DNA of 43,897 bases from the NCBI GenBank assembly GCA_029550685.1, contig JAKPGY010000173.1:1-43897 (forward strand), given 5' to 3'. Below the pieces are notes generated by a model. It did no database searches. It was not told the DNA's origin and saw only the letters and a program-made list of their open reading frames with translations. Of this stretch, positions 7,983 to 16,087 are shown in pieces. This stretch comes from Bacillota bacterium (GTDB lineage Bacteria; Bacillota; Syntrophomonadia; Syntrophomonadales; Syntrophomonadaceae). Both the position numbers and the translations under genes were made by a program. The stretch's first letter is position 1. Every line of letters starts with the position of its first letter.

Positions 7983-8006
7983 AGAGGATGGCCTAATCCA
8001 TCCTCT
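7983..8006 (-). terminator. Hairpin downstream of hsp20
   Basis: AGAGGATGG and CCATCCTCT form a 9-bp perfect stem directly after the hsp20 stop codon. There is no clean T run, so termination on the minus strand is plausible but not certain. Confidence 0.45.
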
Positions 8007-8007
8007 G

Positions 8008-8454
8008 TTAATTAATTTCGATTTTCCTTCCCGGCTCCCGGGTTGGGGATGCTTTCGGAAGAACTATTTTTAAAATACCATCTCGATACTCAGCATTTAT
8101 CCTTTCAGGTTGGATATTATCAACCCAGAAACTTCTGGAAACTTCACCATAAGAGCGTTCCCGTCTTACATAGTCCCGCTCATTCTCATCCACAGTTTGC
8201 TGGCGCTGTGCTTTTATGATTAACTGACCGTCCTGCCATTCTACGTCGATGTCCTGCTTTTCATAACCTGGCATTTCGGCTTCTAAAATATATTCGGTAG
8301 CGGTTTCTTTAATATCGGTGCGGATAGGCGATAGAGCTGGGAACCAGGTGTGATCCAGCCAATTGCCCCATCCGGCAGGACTGAAGAGTTCTTTCATAAA
8401 ATCAGTGGGGAAAAGGCCGCCTGGTTTTCCGTAGGGACGCATCTGTTTGTTCAC
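8008..8454 (-). CDS. Small heat shock protein, Hsp20/alpha-crystallin family
   Basis: A 148-residue ATP-independent holdase that binds unfolding proteins in the cytoplasm. An alpha-crystallin domain occupies about 45-140, with the beta-strand phrase YILEAEMPGYEKQDIDVEW and the conserved end YRDGILKIVLPK (A-x-x-x-G-x-L type motif). A short tail (REPGRKIEIN) contains an IEI-like oligomerisation motif. The start is GTG with AAAGGAGGT seven bases upstream. It is a single gene flanked by repeats on one side. I see no CIRCE operator upstream (8455-8560). Confidence 0.93.
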   Translation of the reverse strand: MNKQMRPYGKPGGLFPTDFMKELFSPAGWGNWLDHTWFPALSPIRTDIKETATEYILEAEMPGYEKQDIDVEWQDGQLIIKAQRQQTVDENERDYVRRERSYGEVSRSFWVDNIQPERINAEYRDGILKIVLPKASPTREPGRKIEIN

Positions 8455-8655
8455 AAACCTACCTCCTTTTGATTTTTATATATTTTGTGTAAATCCATGA
8501 AAATCAATTCCCAGCTCAAAGGTGTGCCAGCCCGCTCTCCCGAATATTGCTTCCCAGGTGTTGGTGCTGAGAATAGTAGTTCGCCGCGTTAAAAAAAGGA
8601 ATTAAGTAAACTGATACCGAAAACAGTGGCAGACAAATATGGCAGGGGGAGTATA

Positions 8656-9549
8656 ATGAGCAGCAAAAAATGGCATGAATATTCGGAGGAGGAAATTTTA
8701 CGGGCCAATATAGAAAAGTACCAGCGGGACGATATTGTAAAATTTTATGAGGATTTCGAAGAACCGCGTTATTCCTACATAGAATACCAGATCATACTGG
8801 CAGCAGTCCTAAAAGCTATGCGTGAAAAGTTGGGCCGACCGGTGAGAGCCGTGGATATGTGCGGCGGTGCCGGCAAGGCTGCCTTTGTGATAAAGTCTAT
8901 CCAGCCTGATAGTGAAGTTTTCCTGGTGGATTTGTCAGATAAAATGTTGAATATTGCCCGCCAGAGGGCTGCCAAGCTGGGTTTGGAGTTAAACATTGTA
9001 GAGGCCGATGCTTTTTCTTTTTTAGAGCAGGATGTTGAGTATGATCTATTCGTTTATTCCTCAGCCTTACATCATTTTAAAGATCCTATAAACCTATTAA
9101 AGGTATCAGCAGGTCGTATGAACCCTAAGGGAATGATTGTAACAATTGCTGATCCAACCACCTTGATCAAGAGCAGGCGCTACCGGTTTTTCCAGTTTTT
9201 AGCCACTAAACGAGATGTTAAACTCCACCTGATTAAGCAATGTTTTCAGCGGCGGATAAAAAAAGCAGCCACAGCTGATGAAGAATTTGACGTGGCTGAA
9301 TATCAGACTTATACGGGTATTGATGATCACCAGCTTTGCAGGGATTTGGCCAGCATAGATCTCCACCCTCTTCTGCATCTGCGCTATCCTGCCGGAGAGC
9401 CCTATATGACAAAAATCATGCCTTATTTGGGTTTGTGCTGGGCTTTTAGTACGGTAATATGCCTTAGCCCCGATGATTACCAAGCCAATGTTGAGCTGAT
9501 GAAGCAAGAAATAAAATCACAATTACCATTTCGTATCCGTTTTTTCTAG
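8656..9549 (+). CDS. Class I SAM-dependent methyltransferase
   Basis: A Rossmann-type methyltransferase with motif I VDMCGGAGKA (about residues 70-79), the acidic end of strand 2 (FLVDLSDKML) and motif LFVYSSALHHF near 135-145, as in family 11/25 enzymes. The substrate cannot be told from sequence. I prefer ATG 8656 over GTG 8626 because AGGGGG lies at proper spacing before it. The C-terminal half has no recognisable extra domain and includes a hydrophobic patch near 270-285, so a lipid or quinone-like substrate is possible. It is monocistronic and followed by a terminator. Confidence 0.8.
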   Translation: MSSKKWHEYSEEEILRANIEKYQRDDIVKFYEDFEEPRYSYIEYQIILAAVLKAMREKLGRPVRAVDMCGGAGKAAFVIKSIQPDSEVFLVDLSDKMLNIARQRAAKLGLELNIVEADAFSFLEQDVEYDLFVYSSALHHFKDPINLLKVSAGRMNPKGMIVTIADPTTLIKSRRYRFFQFLATKRDVKLHLIKQCFQRRIKKAATADEEFDVAEYQTYTGIDDHQLCRDLASIDLHPLLHLRYPAGEPYMTKIMPYLGLCWAFSTVICLSPDDYQANVELMKQEIKSQLPFRIRFF

Positions 9550-9583
9550 CTCCATGGCGAAAACGTGATGGGTTTATTTTGCA

Positions 9584-9611
9584 GCCAGCATCTTTAGGAT
9601 GCTGGCTTTAT
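9584..9611 (+). terminator. Intrinsic terminator after the methyltransferase
   Basis: GCCAGCATC pairs with GATGCTGGC around TTTAG, followed by TTTATG. A 9-bp perfect stem. Confidence 0.75.
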
Positions 9612-9698
9612 GCTGTCTGAAAGTAGGTCTAAATACTTATTGGAAAAGATACAATAAATAACAACTCGATTTATTAGGGAGGAATCTATCTTTATTAA

Positions 9699-10253
9699 AT
9701 GAATGCCTGGAGCCCTTTGGCCAATGAGCTGGCTTTTGACCGGATAGTAAAACTGTGGATGGAGAATATATCTCATCCAACTTTGGATCAATACTTTAGC
9801 TGGATTACTCAATTAGGTTCACCATTAGCCTTTGTTATTGGAGGCGTTGTTTCCATGCTGGTATGTATCCGGTGGGGCAAAAACTTGCAAGGGCTGATTT
9901 TGAATCTGTGTTTAGTGTCAAGTTGGGGCATAATGCATATTCTTAAGGACATCTTCGGCAGACCTAGGCCCTCCGGAGAGCACCTGACCTATGCCACCGG
10001 ATTCAGCTTCCCCTCAGGACATGCTATGATTTCCATGGCCTTTTATGGATTTATTGCTTATCTGCTGTGGACCAACCTGCCCCATAAAAGCGGCAAATGG
10101 GGAGCATATCTGCTTGTAATACTGATAATATCGATTGGTTTAAGCCGGGTATATCTGAATGTGCATTATGCTAGTGACGTACTGGCCGGATTTTTGTTGG
10201 GAGGGCTTTTGGTGTACTTCTTTGCGTGCCTGTATCGCTACCTTGAATCATAA
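9699..10253 (+). CDS. PAP2-family membrane phosphatase (undecaprenyl-diphosphatase type)
   Basis: A 184-residue membrane protein with the three acid-phosphatase motifs: KDIFGRPRP (about 87-95), PSGH (about 107-110) and SRVYLNVHYASD (about 148-159, catalytic His and Asp). Five or six hydrophobic helices place the active site at the outer face. Likely substrates are undecaprenyl diphosphate or phosphatidylglycerol phosphate. The ribosome site AGGGAGG lies about 15 bases before the ATG, longer than ideal, but an in-frame stop directly upstream rules out an earlier start. Confidence 0.88.
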   Translation: MNAWSPLANELAFDRIVKLWMENISHPTLDQYFSWITQLGSPLAFVIGGVVSMLVCIRWGKNLQGLILNLCLVSSWGIMHILKDIFGRPRPSGEHLTYATGFSFPSGHAMISMAFYGFIAYLLWTNLPHKSGKWGAYLLVILIISIGLSRVYLNVHYASDVLAGFLLGGLLVYFFACLYRYLES

Positions 10254-10619
10254 TTAGCATTAATAATGTTAATATTTAATCATCCCTAACCACAAGTCCG
10301 CTGATGCTTTCTTAGTTTTCACCCCCATTAAAAGCATATGACTATCGCGTTAAGCCAATTATTTTTCCCCGTTGATGGAAAGTAGAAGCATATAAATAAA
10401 TTTTAATATCATCAACAAAGCATAAAACATAAAAAAGCGTCAAAACAGATAAATAATAGAAATACTTACCATTAATATTAAAATATGGAGTGAAAATGAG
10501 CAAAGGGCAGCTTTTATATTCAGTTTCCTTATATTGTATTCTTATTTAGGGGATGAGTAGGTTTGGGTATATAGGCAACCAACTTAATCTCAAATAATTC
10601 AGACGAGAGGGGAAAAGGT
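10254..10619 (+). other. AT-rich intergenic region before the hydrogenase operon
   Basis: These 366 bases hold no gene I can support. A 17-codon frame at 10496-10549 has a good ribosome site (GGAG, 5 bases before ATG) and could be a leader peptide. A short palindrome TTAATATTAA occurs near 10472-10481. I found neither a clean TTGACA/TATAAT pair nor a convincing Rex operator, so the hydrogenase promoter remains unplaced. Confidence 0.4.
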
Positions 10620-11063
10620 TTGGATTATCGGAAAATTATCAGTGATTATGCAGATGTACCGGGCGGTTTGATAGAAGCTTATCATGCTGTCCAGGCCGAA
10701 CTAGGCTATCTGCCCAAGGAAGTTGTTGCTGAAGCAGCTCGAGTTTTCAACATTCCTACAGCTGATGCCTATGGGGTGGCCACATTTTACTCCATGTTCT
10801 CAGTCAAGAGCCGGGGCAAGAACGTAATTCGCATATGTGAAAGTGCCCCATGCCATGTAGCCGGTGCTGCCGAGGTCGTTACTGCACTGGAAAGGGAACT
10901 GGGGGTAAGAATGGGAGAAAGCACCCCGGATGGAGTATTTGCTCTGGAATTTACTGAATGCGTAGGACAGTGCCAGGCTACTCCGGTAATTACTATTAAT
11001 GGCAAGCCATACCTGGATGTTAAACCAGCCCAAATACCCAGCATTTTAGCTGAATACCGTTAA
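10620..11063 (+). CDS. hydC: [FeFe]-hydrogenase subunit HydC (NuoE-like [2Fe-2S] protein)
   Basis: Thioredoxin-fold electron-transfer subunit of a soluble NAD(H)-linked hydrogenase. Four cysteines, C73, C78, C114 and C118, give the C-x4-C ... C-x3-C pattern of NuoE/HydC proteins. The length of 147 residues is normal. It starts at TTG, with GAGAGGGG upstream. It is the first gene of hydC-hydB-hydA, 67 bases ahead of hydB. The absence of other Nuo genes argues against complex I. In the operon it would pass electrons between the flavin subunit HydB and the catalytic subunit HydA. Confidence 0.95.
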   Translation: MDYRKIISDYADVPGGLIEAYHAVQAELGYLPKEVVAEAARVFNIPTADAYGVATFYSMFSVKSRGKNVIRICESAPCHVAGAAEVVTALERELGVRMGESTPDGVFALEFTECVGQCQATPVITINGKPYLDVKPAQIPSILAEYR

Positions 11064-11130
11064 TCTTAATTATTGCTGGGCTAGTGAAAGTGAGTTCATT
11101 TACAACTTCATGCTGAAGGGAGGCATATAA

Positions 11131-12354
11131 GTGGCGGAAGAAATACGTATTGTATTGCGAAACTACGGCAAGATTGATCCGCTGAAGATAGACGACTATC
11201 TAGCCCAGGGCGGATATAAAGCTCTGGAAAAGGCCCGTACCATGGACCCCAAAGCGGTAATAGAAGAAGTTAAAAAGTCCAATCTGAGAGGTCGGGGAGG
11301 AGCCGGCTTTAATTGCGGGCAGAAGTGGTCCTTTGCCTATGCAGCAGAAGCTGATGAAAAATATGTGGTATGCAATGCGGATGAAGGTGAGCCTGGAACC
11401 TATAAAGACAGGCTGATTATGGAAAACGATCCCCATACCCTTTTGGAAGGAATGGCCATTTGTGCTCATGCCATAGGTGCCAAAAAGGGCTATATTTACT
11501 GCCGTGGCGAATATCCTTACGTCGTAGAAATCCTTATAACAGCCATTGATCAGGCCAAAGAAAAAGGTGTTCTGGGAGACTTCGATATTGAAGTTCGCAG
11601 TGGTGCCGGTGCTTATGTTTGTGGTGAAGAAACTGCCCTCATTGAATCATTGGAAGGCAAGCGGGGCGAACCCCGTTTCAAACCGCCCTACCCGCCATCC
11701 GAAGGTTTATGGGGTAAACCCACCATTGTTAATAACGTAGAGACATTTGCCAACATTCCCGTGATTATGGATAAAGGTGCTGAATGGTTTGCAGCCATTG
11801 GTGTACCTTCGTACCCAGGAACCAAAGTAGTTACTCTTACTGGGGACGTAAACAACAAGACTTTCTTTGAAGTTCCTACTAATACCACTATCCGGGAAGT
11901 CATTTATAAGTTGGGCGGAGGTATTCCGGGAGGCAAGAAGTTCAAAGCCGTGCAAATTGGCGGAACATCAGGTGCTTTCATTCCTGAATCTCAATTGGAT
12001 ACTCCCATCGCTTTTGACAACATGGCCGCCATTGGAGCCACTCTGGGATCTGGGGCTGTGTTTGTGCTGGATGAGACCCGGGAAATAGTAGATACCGTTA
12101 CGCGTATTATCGAATTTTTTGAACATGAATCCTGTGGCAAATGTGCTCCCTGCCGTGAAGGTACAGCTCGCTGTGCAGAACTTATGGAAAAAATCAATGC
12201 AGGTTTAGGCAGCCAGAAAGATCTGAATCTGCTGGAGAAATTAGGCCGAGTTATGACTTATTCCTGCCTATGTGGCCTGGGACAGGCCGCTCCGACTCCG
12301 GCCTTGTCCACCATTAAGCACTTTAGAGCTGATTATGAAGCCAAATTCATATAA
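11131..12354 (+). CDS. hydB: [FeFe]-hydrogenase subunit HydB (NuoF-like, FMN and NADH binding)
   Basis: Flavoprotein subunit that exchanges electrons with NAD(H). NADH/FMN site motifs include GRGGAGFNCGQKW (about 52-64) and NADEGEPGTYKDR (about 82-94). A C-terminal cluster site has SCGKCAPC (C335, C338, C341) plus a distal Cys near 381. At 407 residues it is only the NuoF core. It lacks the N-terminal thioredoxin-like [2Fe-2S] domain and the C-terminal 2[4Fe-4S] domain that make bifurcating HydB proteins about 600 residues long. The start is GTG with AAGGGAGG upstream. This compact form matches the NADH-dependent, ferredoxin-independent hydrogenase type reported from Syntrophomonas wolfei. 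Confidence 0.95.
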   Translation: MAEEIRIVLRNYGKIDPLKIDDYLAQGGYKALEKARTMDPKAVIEEVKKSNLRGRGGAGFNCGQKWSFAYAAEADEKYVVCNADEGEPGTYKDRLIMENDPHTLLEGMAICAHAIGAKKGYIYCRGEYPYVVEILITAIDQAKEKGVLGDFDIEVRSGAGAYVCGEETALIESLEGKRGEPRFKPPYPPSEGLWGKPTIVNNVETFANIPVIMDKGAEWFAAIGVPSYPGTKVVTLTGDVNNKTFFEVPTNTTIREVIYKLGGGIPGGKKFKAVQIGGTSGAFIPESQLDTPIAFDNMAAIGATLGSGAVFVLDETREIVDTVTRIIEFFEHESCGKCAPCREGTARCAELMEKINAGLGSQKDLNLLEKLGRVMTYSCLCGLGQAAPTPALSTIKHFRADYEAKFI

Positions 12355-12373
12355 GAAGGAGGGGTGAAAGTAA

Positions 12374-14098
12374 ATGATAAATCTTACTATAGATGGGATC
12401 CAAGTAACTGTTCCTAAGGGCTCGACTATTCTGCAAGCAGCAGCACAGGCCGGCATCAGGATTCCTACCCTATGCTGGCATCCGGACCAGGCAGTTAAAG
12501 CCAATTGCCGTATTTGCGTGTGTGAGGTAGAGGGGAACCGGCTTCTTCAAGCTGCCTGTTCTACACCAGTTACAGAAGGCATGGTCGTAAAGAGCAAAAC
12601 ACCCAAAGTTATTGAAGCCCGTACCATGATTCTGGAACTAATCTTGTCAAATCATCCTCAGGACTGCCTCAACTGTATACGCAACCAGAACTGCGAACTG
12701 CAGGATCTGGCAGCTGAGTATTTCATTCGCGACAATCCATTCGAATATAAGACCCGTGGTTATGAGTTGGATCGGTCTACGCCTTCCATTGTGCGTGATC
12801 AGAACAAGTGTGTTTTATGCCGGCGTTGTATCGACGCTTGCTCGGTAACTCAATCTGTATATGCATTGGGATTGGAAAATCGCGGTGTTTCGTCCATGGT
12901 AGTTCCCACCATGGGAGAACCGTTGATAGAAAGTCCTTGTGTCATGTGCGGGCAATGCATTCATGCCTGTCCGGTGGGAGCTATCTACGAGAATGAGCAG
13001 ATTGATGAATTACTGGCTGCCATAGCTGATCCTGACAAAGTAGTAGTTACCCAGATTGCTCCTGCGGTGCGCGTAGCTTTAGGTGAAGAAATTGGCATGG
13101 CAACCGGTGAGCTTCCGATGGAAGTATTTGTGAGTGGTCTGCGCCAGGTAGGTTTTGACTATGTACTGCACACCAATTTCACCGCTGACCTTACCATTAT
13201 TGAAGAAGGCAACGAGCTGCTCAAGAGACTAAAAGAGGGCGGAACTCTGCCCATGTTCACTTCCTGCAGCCCAGGTTGGATCAATTTCTGTGAGACTTTT
13301 TATCCTGATTTGCTGGATCACCTGTCCACCTGCAAGTCTCCACAGCAAATGTTCGGGGCTTTGGTAAAAACCTATTGGGCTGAAAAAATGAATATTGATC
13401 CCAGCAAGATCTATTCTGTATCTATTATGCCCTGTACCGCTAAAAAATTCGAAGCCAGCCGCCCTGAGATGTGCGACAGCGGCTACCGGGATGTGGATTT
13501 AGTATTAACTACCCGCGAAATCGGCAGGCTGTTCCGCATGTCCGGAATTGATTTTTCCAAACTGGCTCCTTCCCAGTTCGATCCCTGGATGGGTCAGTAT
13601 ACTGGCGCTGCAGTTATCTTTGGTGCCACTGGCGGGGTTATGGAAGCAGCTCTGAGAACCGTATATGAAGTTGTCACTGAGCAGGAGCTCAAGGATGTTA
13701 ACTTCACGGCAGTTCGCGGTATGGAAGGCATCAAAGAAGCGGAAGTGGATCTTAATGGAACAGTAGTAAAAGTAGCCGTAGCTCATGGCTTGAGCAATGC
13801 CCGGAAATTAATGGATCAGGTACGAGCCGGGCAATGCGATTATCATTTCATCGAAATCATGGCTTGTCCGGGAGGTTGTATCGGCGGCGGTGGTCAGCCC
13901 ATAACTAAAGCTAATGCCAAACGGGCTGAACGTATAGAAGCCATCTACGTCGAAGATGAAAAGACACCGATTCGTAAATCCCATGAGAATCCTGAGATCA
14001 AAACGATTTACGATGAATTCTTGCATGAGCCATTAGGGCACAAGTCGCATGAGTTGCTGCATACACACTATCATCCCAAGAACAAAAAATATCTATAA
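12374..14098 (+). CDS. hydA: [FeFe]-hydrogenase catalytic subunit HydA
   Basis: The hydrogen-forming or -oxidising subunit, 574 residues, modular M3 type. In order: an N-terminal [2Fe-2S] domain (C34, C45, C48, C62); a His-Cys3 [4Fe-4S] site (HPQDCLNCIRNQNC, about 94-107); two [4Fe-4S] ferredoxin motifs (CVLCRRCIDAC and CVMCGQCIHAC, about 142-200); and the H-cluster domain with TSCSPGW (about 297), MPCTAKKFE (from M352) and MACPGGCIGGGGQP (from M496). All H-cluster ligands are present. There is no C-terminal extra domain. No twin-arginine signal is visible, so the enzyme is cytoplasmic. It would reoxidise NADH by making H2 in partnership with HydB and HydC. Confidence 0.97.
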   Translation: MINLTIDGIQVTVPKGSTILQAAAQAGIRIPTLCWHPDQAVKANCRICVCEVEGNRLLQAACSTPVTEGMVVKSKTPKVIEARTMILELILSNHPQDCLNCIRNQNCELQDLAAEYFIRDNPFEYKTRGYELDRSTPSIVRDQNKCVLCRRCIDACSVTQSVYALGLENRGVSSMVVPTMGEPLIESPCVMCGQCIHACPVGAIYENEQIDELLAAIADPDKVVVTQIAPAVRVALGEEIGMATGELPMEVFVSGLRQVGFDYVLHTNFTADLTIIEEGNELLKRLKEGGTLPMFTSCSPGWINFCETFYPDLLDHLSTCKSPQQMFGALVKTYWAEKMNIDPSKIYSVSIMPCTAKKFEASRPEMCDSGYRDVDLVLTTREIGRLFRMSGIDFSKLAPSQFDPWMGQYTGAAVIFGATGGVMEAALRTVYEVVTEQELKDVNFTAVRGMEGIKEAEVDLNGTVVKVAVAHGLSNARKLMDQVRAGQCDYHFIEIMACPGGCIGGGGQPITKANAKRAERIEAIYVEDEKTPIRKSHENPEIKTIYDEFLHEPLGHKSHELLHTHYHPKNKKYL

Positions 14099-14189
14099 GA
14101 TCGGATAACAAGATTCAGATCTAAACAAAACAGCATATATCCTGATAATAAGGCGTTAGCTGAATTAGAGGGGCCACATTATAAATGAT

Positions 14190-14231
14190 AATAAGTATAC
14201 TTATTTTGATAAGTTAATAAGTAGACTTGTT
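14190..14231 (+). promoter_or_regulatory. Paired palindromic operator-like sites
   Basis: AATAAGTATACTTATT (14190-14205) is a perfect 16-base palindrome. AATAAGTAGACTTGTT (14216-14231) is a second copy with mismatches, starting 26 bases later. Two such sites upstream of the TM1266-type regulator gene suggest binding of a dimeric regulator, perhaps that protein itself. They also lie downstream of hydA, and a terminator (14241-14269) separates them from the regulator gene, so which transcript they control is open. Confidence 0.5.
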
Positions 14232-14240
14232 AGCTTAAGG

Positions 14241-14269
14241 CCGCTCTTTTTCAGGAGCGGTTTATTTTT
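14241..14269 (+). terminator. Intrinsic terminator between hydA and the maturation operon
   Basis: CCGCTC pairs with GAGCGG, followed by TTTATTTTT. It separates the structural genes from the maturation genes, or acts as an attenuator for the latter. Confidence 0.75.
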
Positions 14270-14288
14270 ATGCCAAGGAGAGTGCAGT

Positions 14289-14549
14289 ATGGTGGAAAAA
14301 CGACTGGGAGTAATCGGTATTGTCATCGAAGACCGTGAAGTAGCTGCCAAGGTCAATCAGATATTGCATGAACATGCTGATATGATCGTAGGCCGTTTGG
14401 GCCTTCCTTACCGGGAACGCAACGTTTCCGTGATAGCCCTGATTGTAGACGGTACCACTGATGAACTGGGAGCTTTAACCGGTAAATTAGGCAATATTCC
14501 TAAAGTGACGGTAAAAAGCGCCCTGGCCAAAGGGGGTAGTACCAAATAG
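14289..14549 (+). CDS. TM1266-type [FeFe]-hydrogenase system regulator
   Basis: An 86-residue protein of the iron-only hydrogenase system regulator family (TM1266 type), with an ACT/NikR-C-like ferredoxin fold. The phrase RLGVIGIVIEDREVAAKVNQIL and a central IVGRLGLPYRERN are typical, as is the position next to hydEFG. These proteins lack an obvious DNA-binding domain, so how they act is unclear. It heads the operon with hydG, the small unknown gene, hydE and hydF. An AAGGAG site precedes the ATG. Confidence 0.88.
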   Translation: MVEKRLGVIGIVIEDREVAAKVNQILHEHADMIVGRLGLPYRERNVSVIALIVDGTTDELGALTGKLGNIPKVTVKSALAKGGSTK

Positions 14550-14608
14550 CCGGAGACGTGGAAACCCTATGAGTTTTATTGTCTATTTGATTAAGGGGTG
14601 TAATTATT

Positions 14609-16075
14609 ATGAATAGCGTAAGTTTACAAGAATGGATAGATAATGTTATTAAACCTGAGCAGGATGAGAAATACCTGAACCAGGGAGGGGATTTTGTCAA
14701 TGAAGAACTAATTAACCAGGCTTTGCTGGCCAACCAACAACCTTCCAGGACCAGATTGCGGGAGATTATGGCCAAAGCCCTGGAACTGCAGCGGCTGGAC
14801 CCGGATGAAACCGCAGCTCTGTTGAATTGCCAGGATGAAGATATTTGGCAGGAAATGTATCAAGTAGGATACCAGATTAAGGAGAAGGTATACGGACGCC
14901 GCGTAGTTACCTTTGCTCCTCTTTATGTCAGCAATTACTGTGTTAACAACTGTGTTTACTGTGGTTATCGGAAGTCAAATAAGGAAACGGTGCGCCACCG
15001 GCTGACTTTGGATGAAGTAGAGGCAGAAGTAGCCGCTTTGGTTCAACAAGGTCATAAACGGCTGATCATGGTCTATGGAGAGCATCCCTCTTCTAATGTT
15101 CATTATATGGCAGATACCCTGGTCCGGGCCTACAACACCAAGGTTGGCAACGGGGAAATCCGCCGGGTTAATGTTAATGCGGCGCCGTTGTCAGTAGAAG
15201 ATTTTAAGATATTAAAAGAGGTTGGCATAGGCACCTTCCAGGTATTCCAGGAAACTTATCATCATAAATCTTACCAGCGCCTGCATCCCAAAGGGACAAT
15301 TAAAGCCAACTATCCCTGGCGGCTGTATTCCCTCCACCGGGCTATAGAAGCCGGGGTGGACGATGTAGGTATCGGGGTTTTGTTTGGGCTGTATGACTGG
15401 AAATTTGAAGTCATGGGCCTGCTGCTGCATACTATCGACTTGGAGGAGAAATTTGGCGGAGTAGGGCCTCATACTATATCCGTACCCAGGATTCAACCTG
15501 CAGTCAATACTCCCTTTACTAAGAATAGCCGTTACCTGGTGGATGATGACTGCTTCAAGAAACTGGTAACCGTTATTCGCCTGTCAGTGCCTTATACAGG
15601 GCTTATCTTAACTGCCCGGGAGAGAGCCGAGGTTCGCGACGATGTTATCAAAGTAGGGGTCACCCAGTTGGATGCCGGGTCCAACATCGGCGTGGGCAGC
15701 TATTCAGAAAATAGTTTGGATTACACCCGCCAGCAGTTTATTCTCGGGGATAATCGCACTTTGGATGAGATGATTCGCGATTTGGCCAAGATGGGTTTCA
15801 TAACCTCCTTCTGTACAGCTGATTACCGCTGCGGGCGAACCGGTGAATGCTTTATGAATATTACCAAGCAGGGTAAAATCCATAACCTGTGTATGCCCAA
15901 TGCCATCCTTACCTTCAAGGAATACCTGCTGGATTATGCCAGCCCGGAAACCAAAGCGGAAGCCTCTTACCTTATTGAGAAGGAATTTAATGCCCTGCCC
16001 AATGAGCACGTCAGAGAAAAGGTCAAAGGCATGCTGGAACGGATCGAAGCAGGTGAGCGGGATCTATTCCTGTAA
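14609..16075 (+). CDS. hydG: [FeFe]-hydrogenase maturase HydG (tyrosine lyase, radical SAM)
   Basis: Cleaves tyrosine to supply CO and cyanide bound to iron for the H-cluster. The radical-SAM cluster motif is intact: CVNNCVYC with C111, C115 and C118. At 488 residues the length is normal for HydG. The C-terminal auxiliary cluster is usually bound by C-x2-C-x22-C. Here C402 and C428 are at the canonical distance, but the middle position is Asp405 (sequence CTADYRCGRTGEC), with extra cysteines at 408 and 414. The surrounding YR.GRTG.xFM context is otherwise typical. The gene lies 59 bases after the regulator gene and 12 bases before the small unknown gene. Confidence 0.93.
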   Translation: MNSVSLQEWIDNVIKPEQDEKYLNQGGDFVNEELINQALLANQQPSRTRLREIMAKALELQRLDPDETAALLNCQDEDIWQEMYQVGYQIKEKVYGRRVVTFAPLYVSNYCVNNCVYCGYRKSNKETVRHRLTLDEVEAEVAALVQQGHKRLIMVYGEHPSSNVHYMADTLVRAYNTKVGNGEIRRVNVNAAPLSVEDFKILKEVGIGTFQVFQETYHHKSYQRLHPKGTIKANYPWRLYSLHRAIEAGVDDVGIGVLFGLYDWKFEVMGLLLHTIDLEEKFGGVGPHTISVPRIQPAVNTPFTKNSRYLVDDDCFKKLVTVIRLSVPYTGLILTARERAEVRDDVIKVGVTQLDAGSNIGVGSYSENSLDYTRQQFILGDNRTLDEMIRDLAKMGFITSFCTADYRCGRTGECFMNITKQGKIHNLCMPNAILTFKEYLLDYASPETKAEASYLIEKEFNALPNEHVREKVKGMLERIEAGERDLFL

Positions 16076-16087
16076 GGAGGCTGTTCT

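Noticed and set aside
10620-12354. NuoEF part of respiratory complex I
   Set aside because: The next gene is an [FeFe]-hydrogenase catalytic subunit and no other Nuo genes are present.
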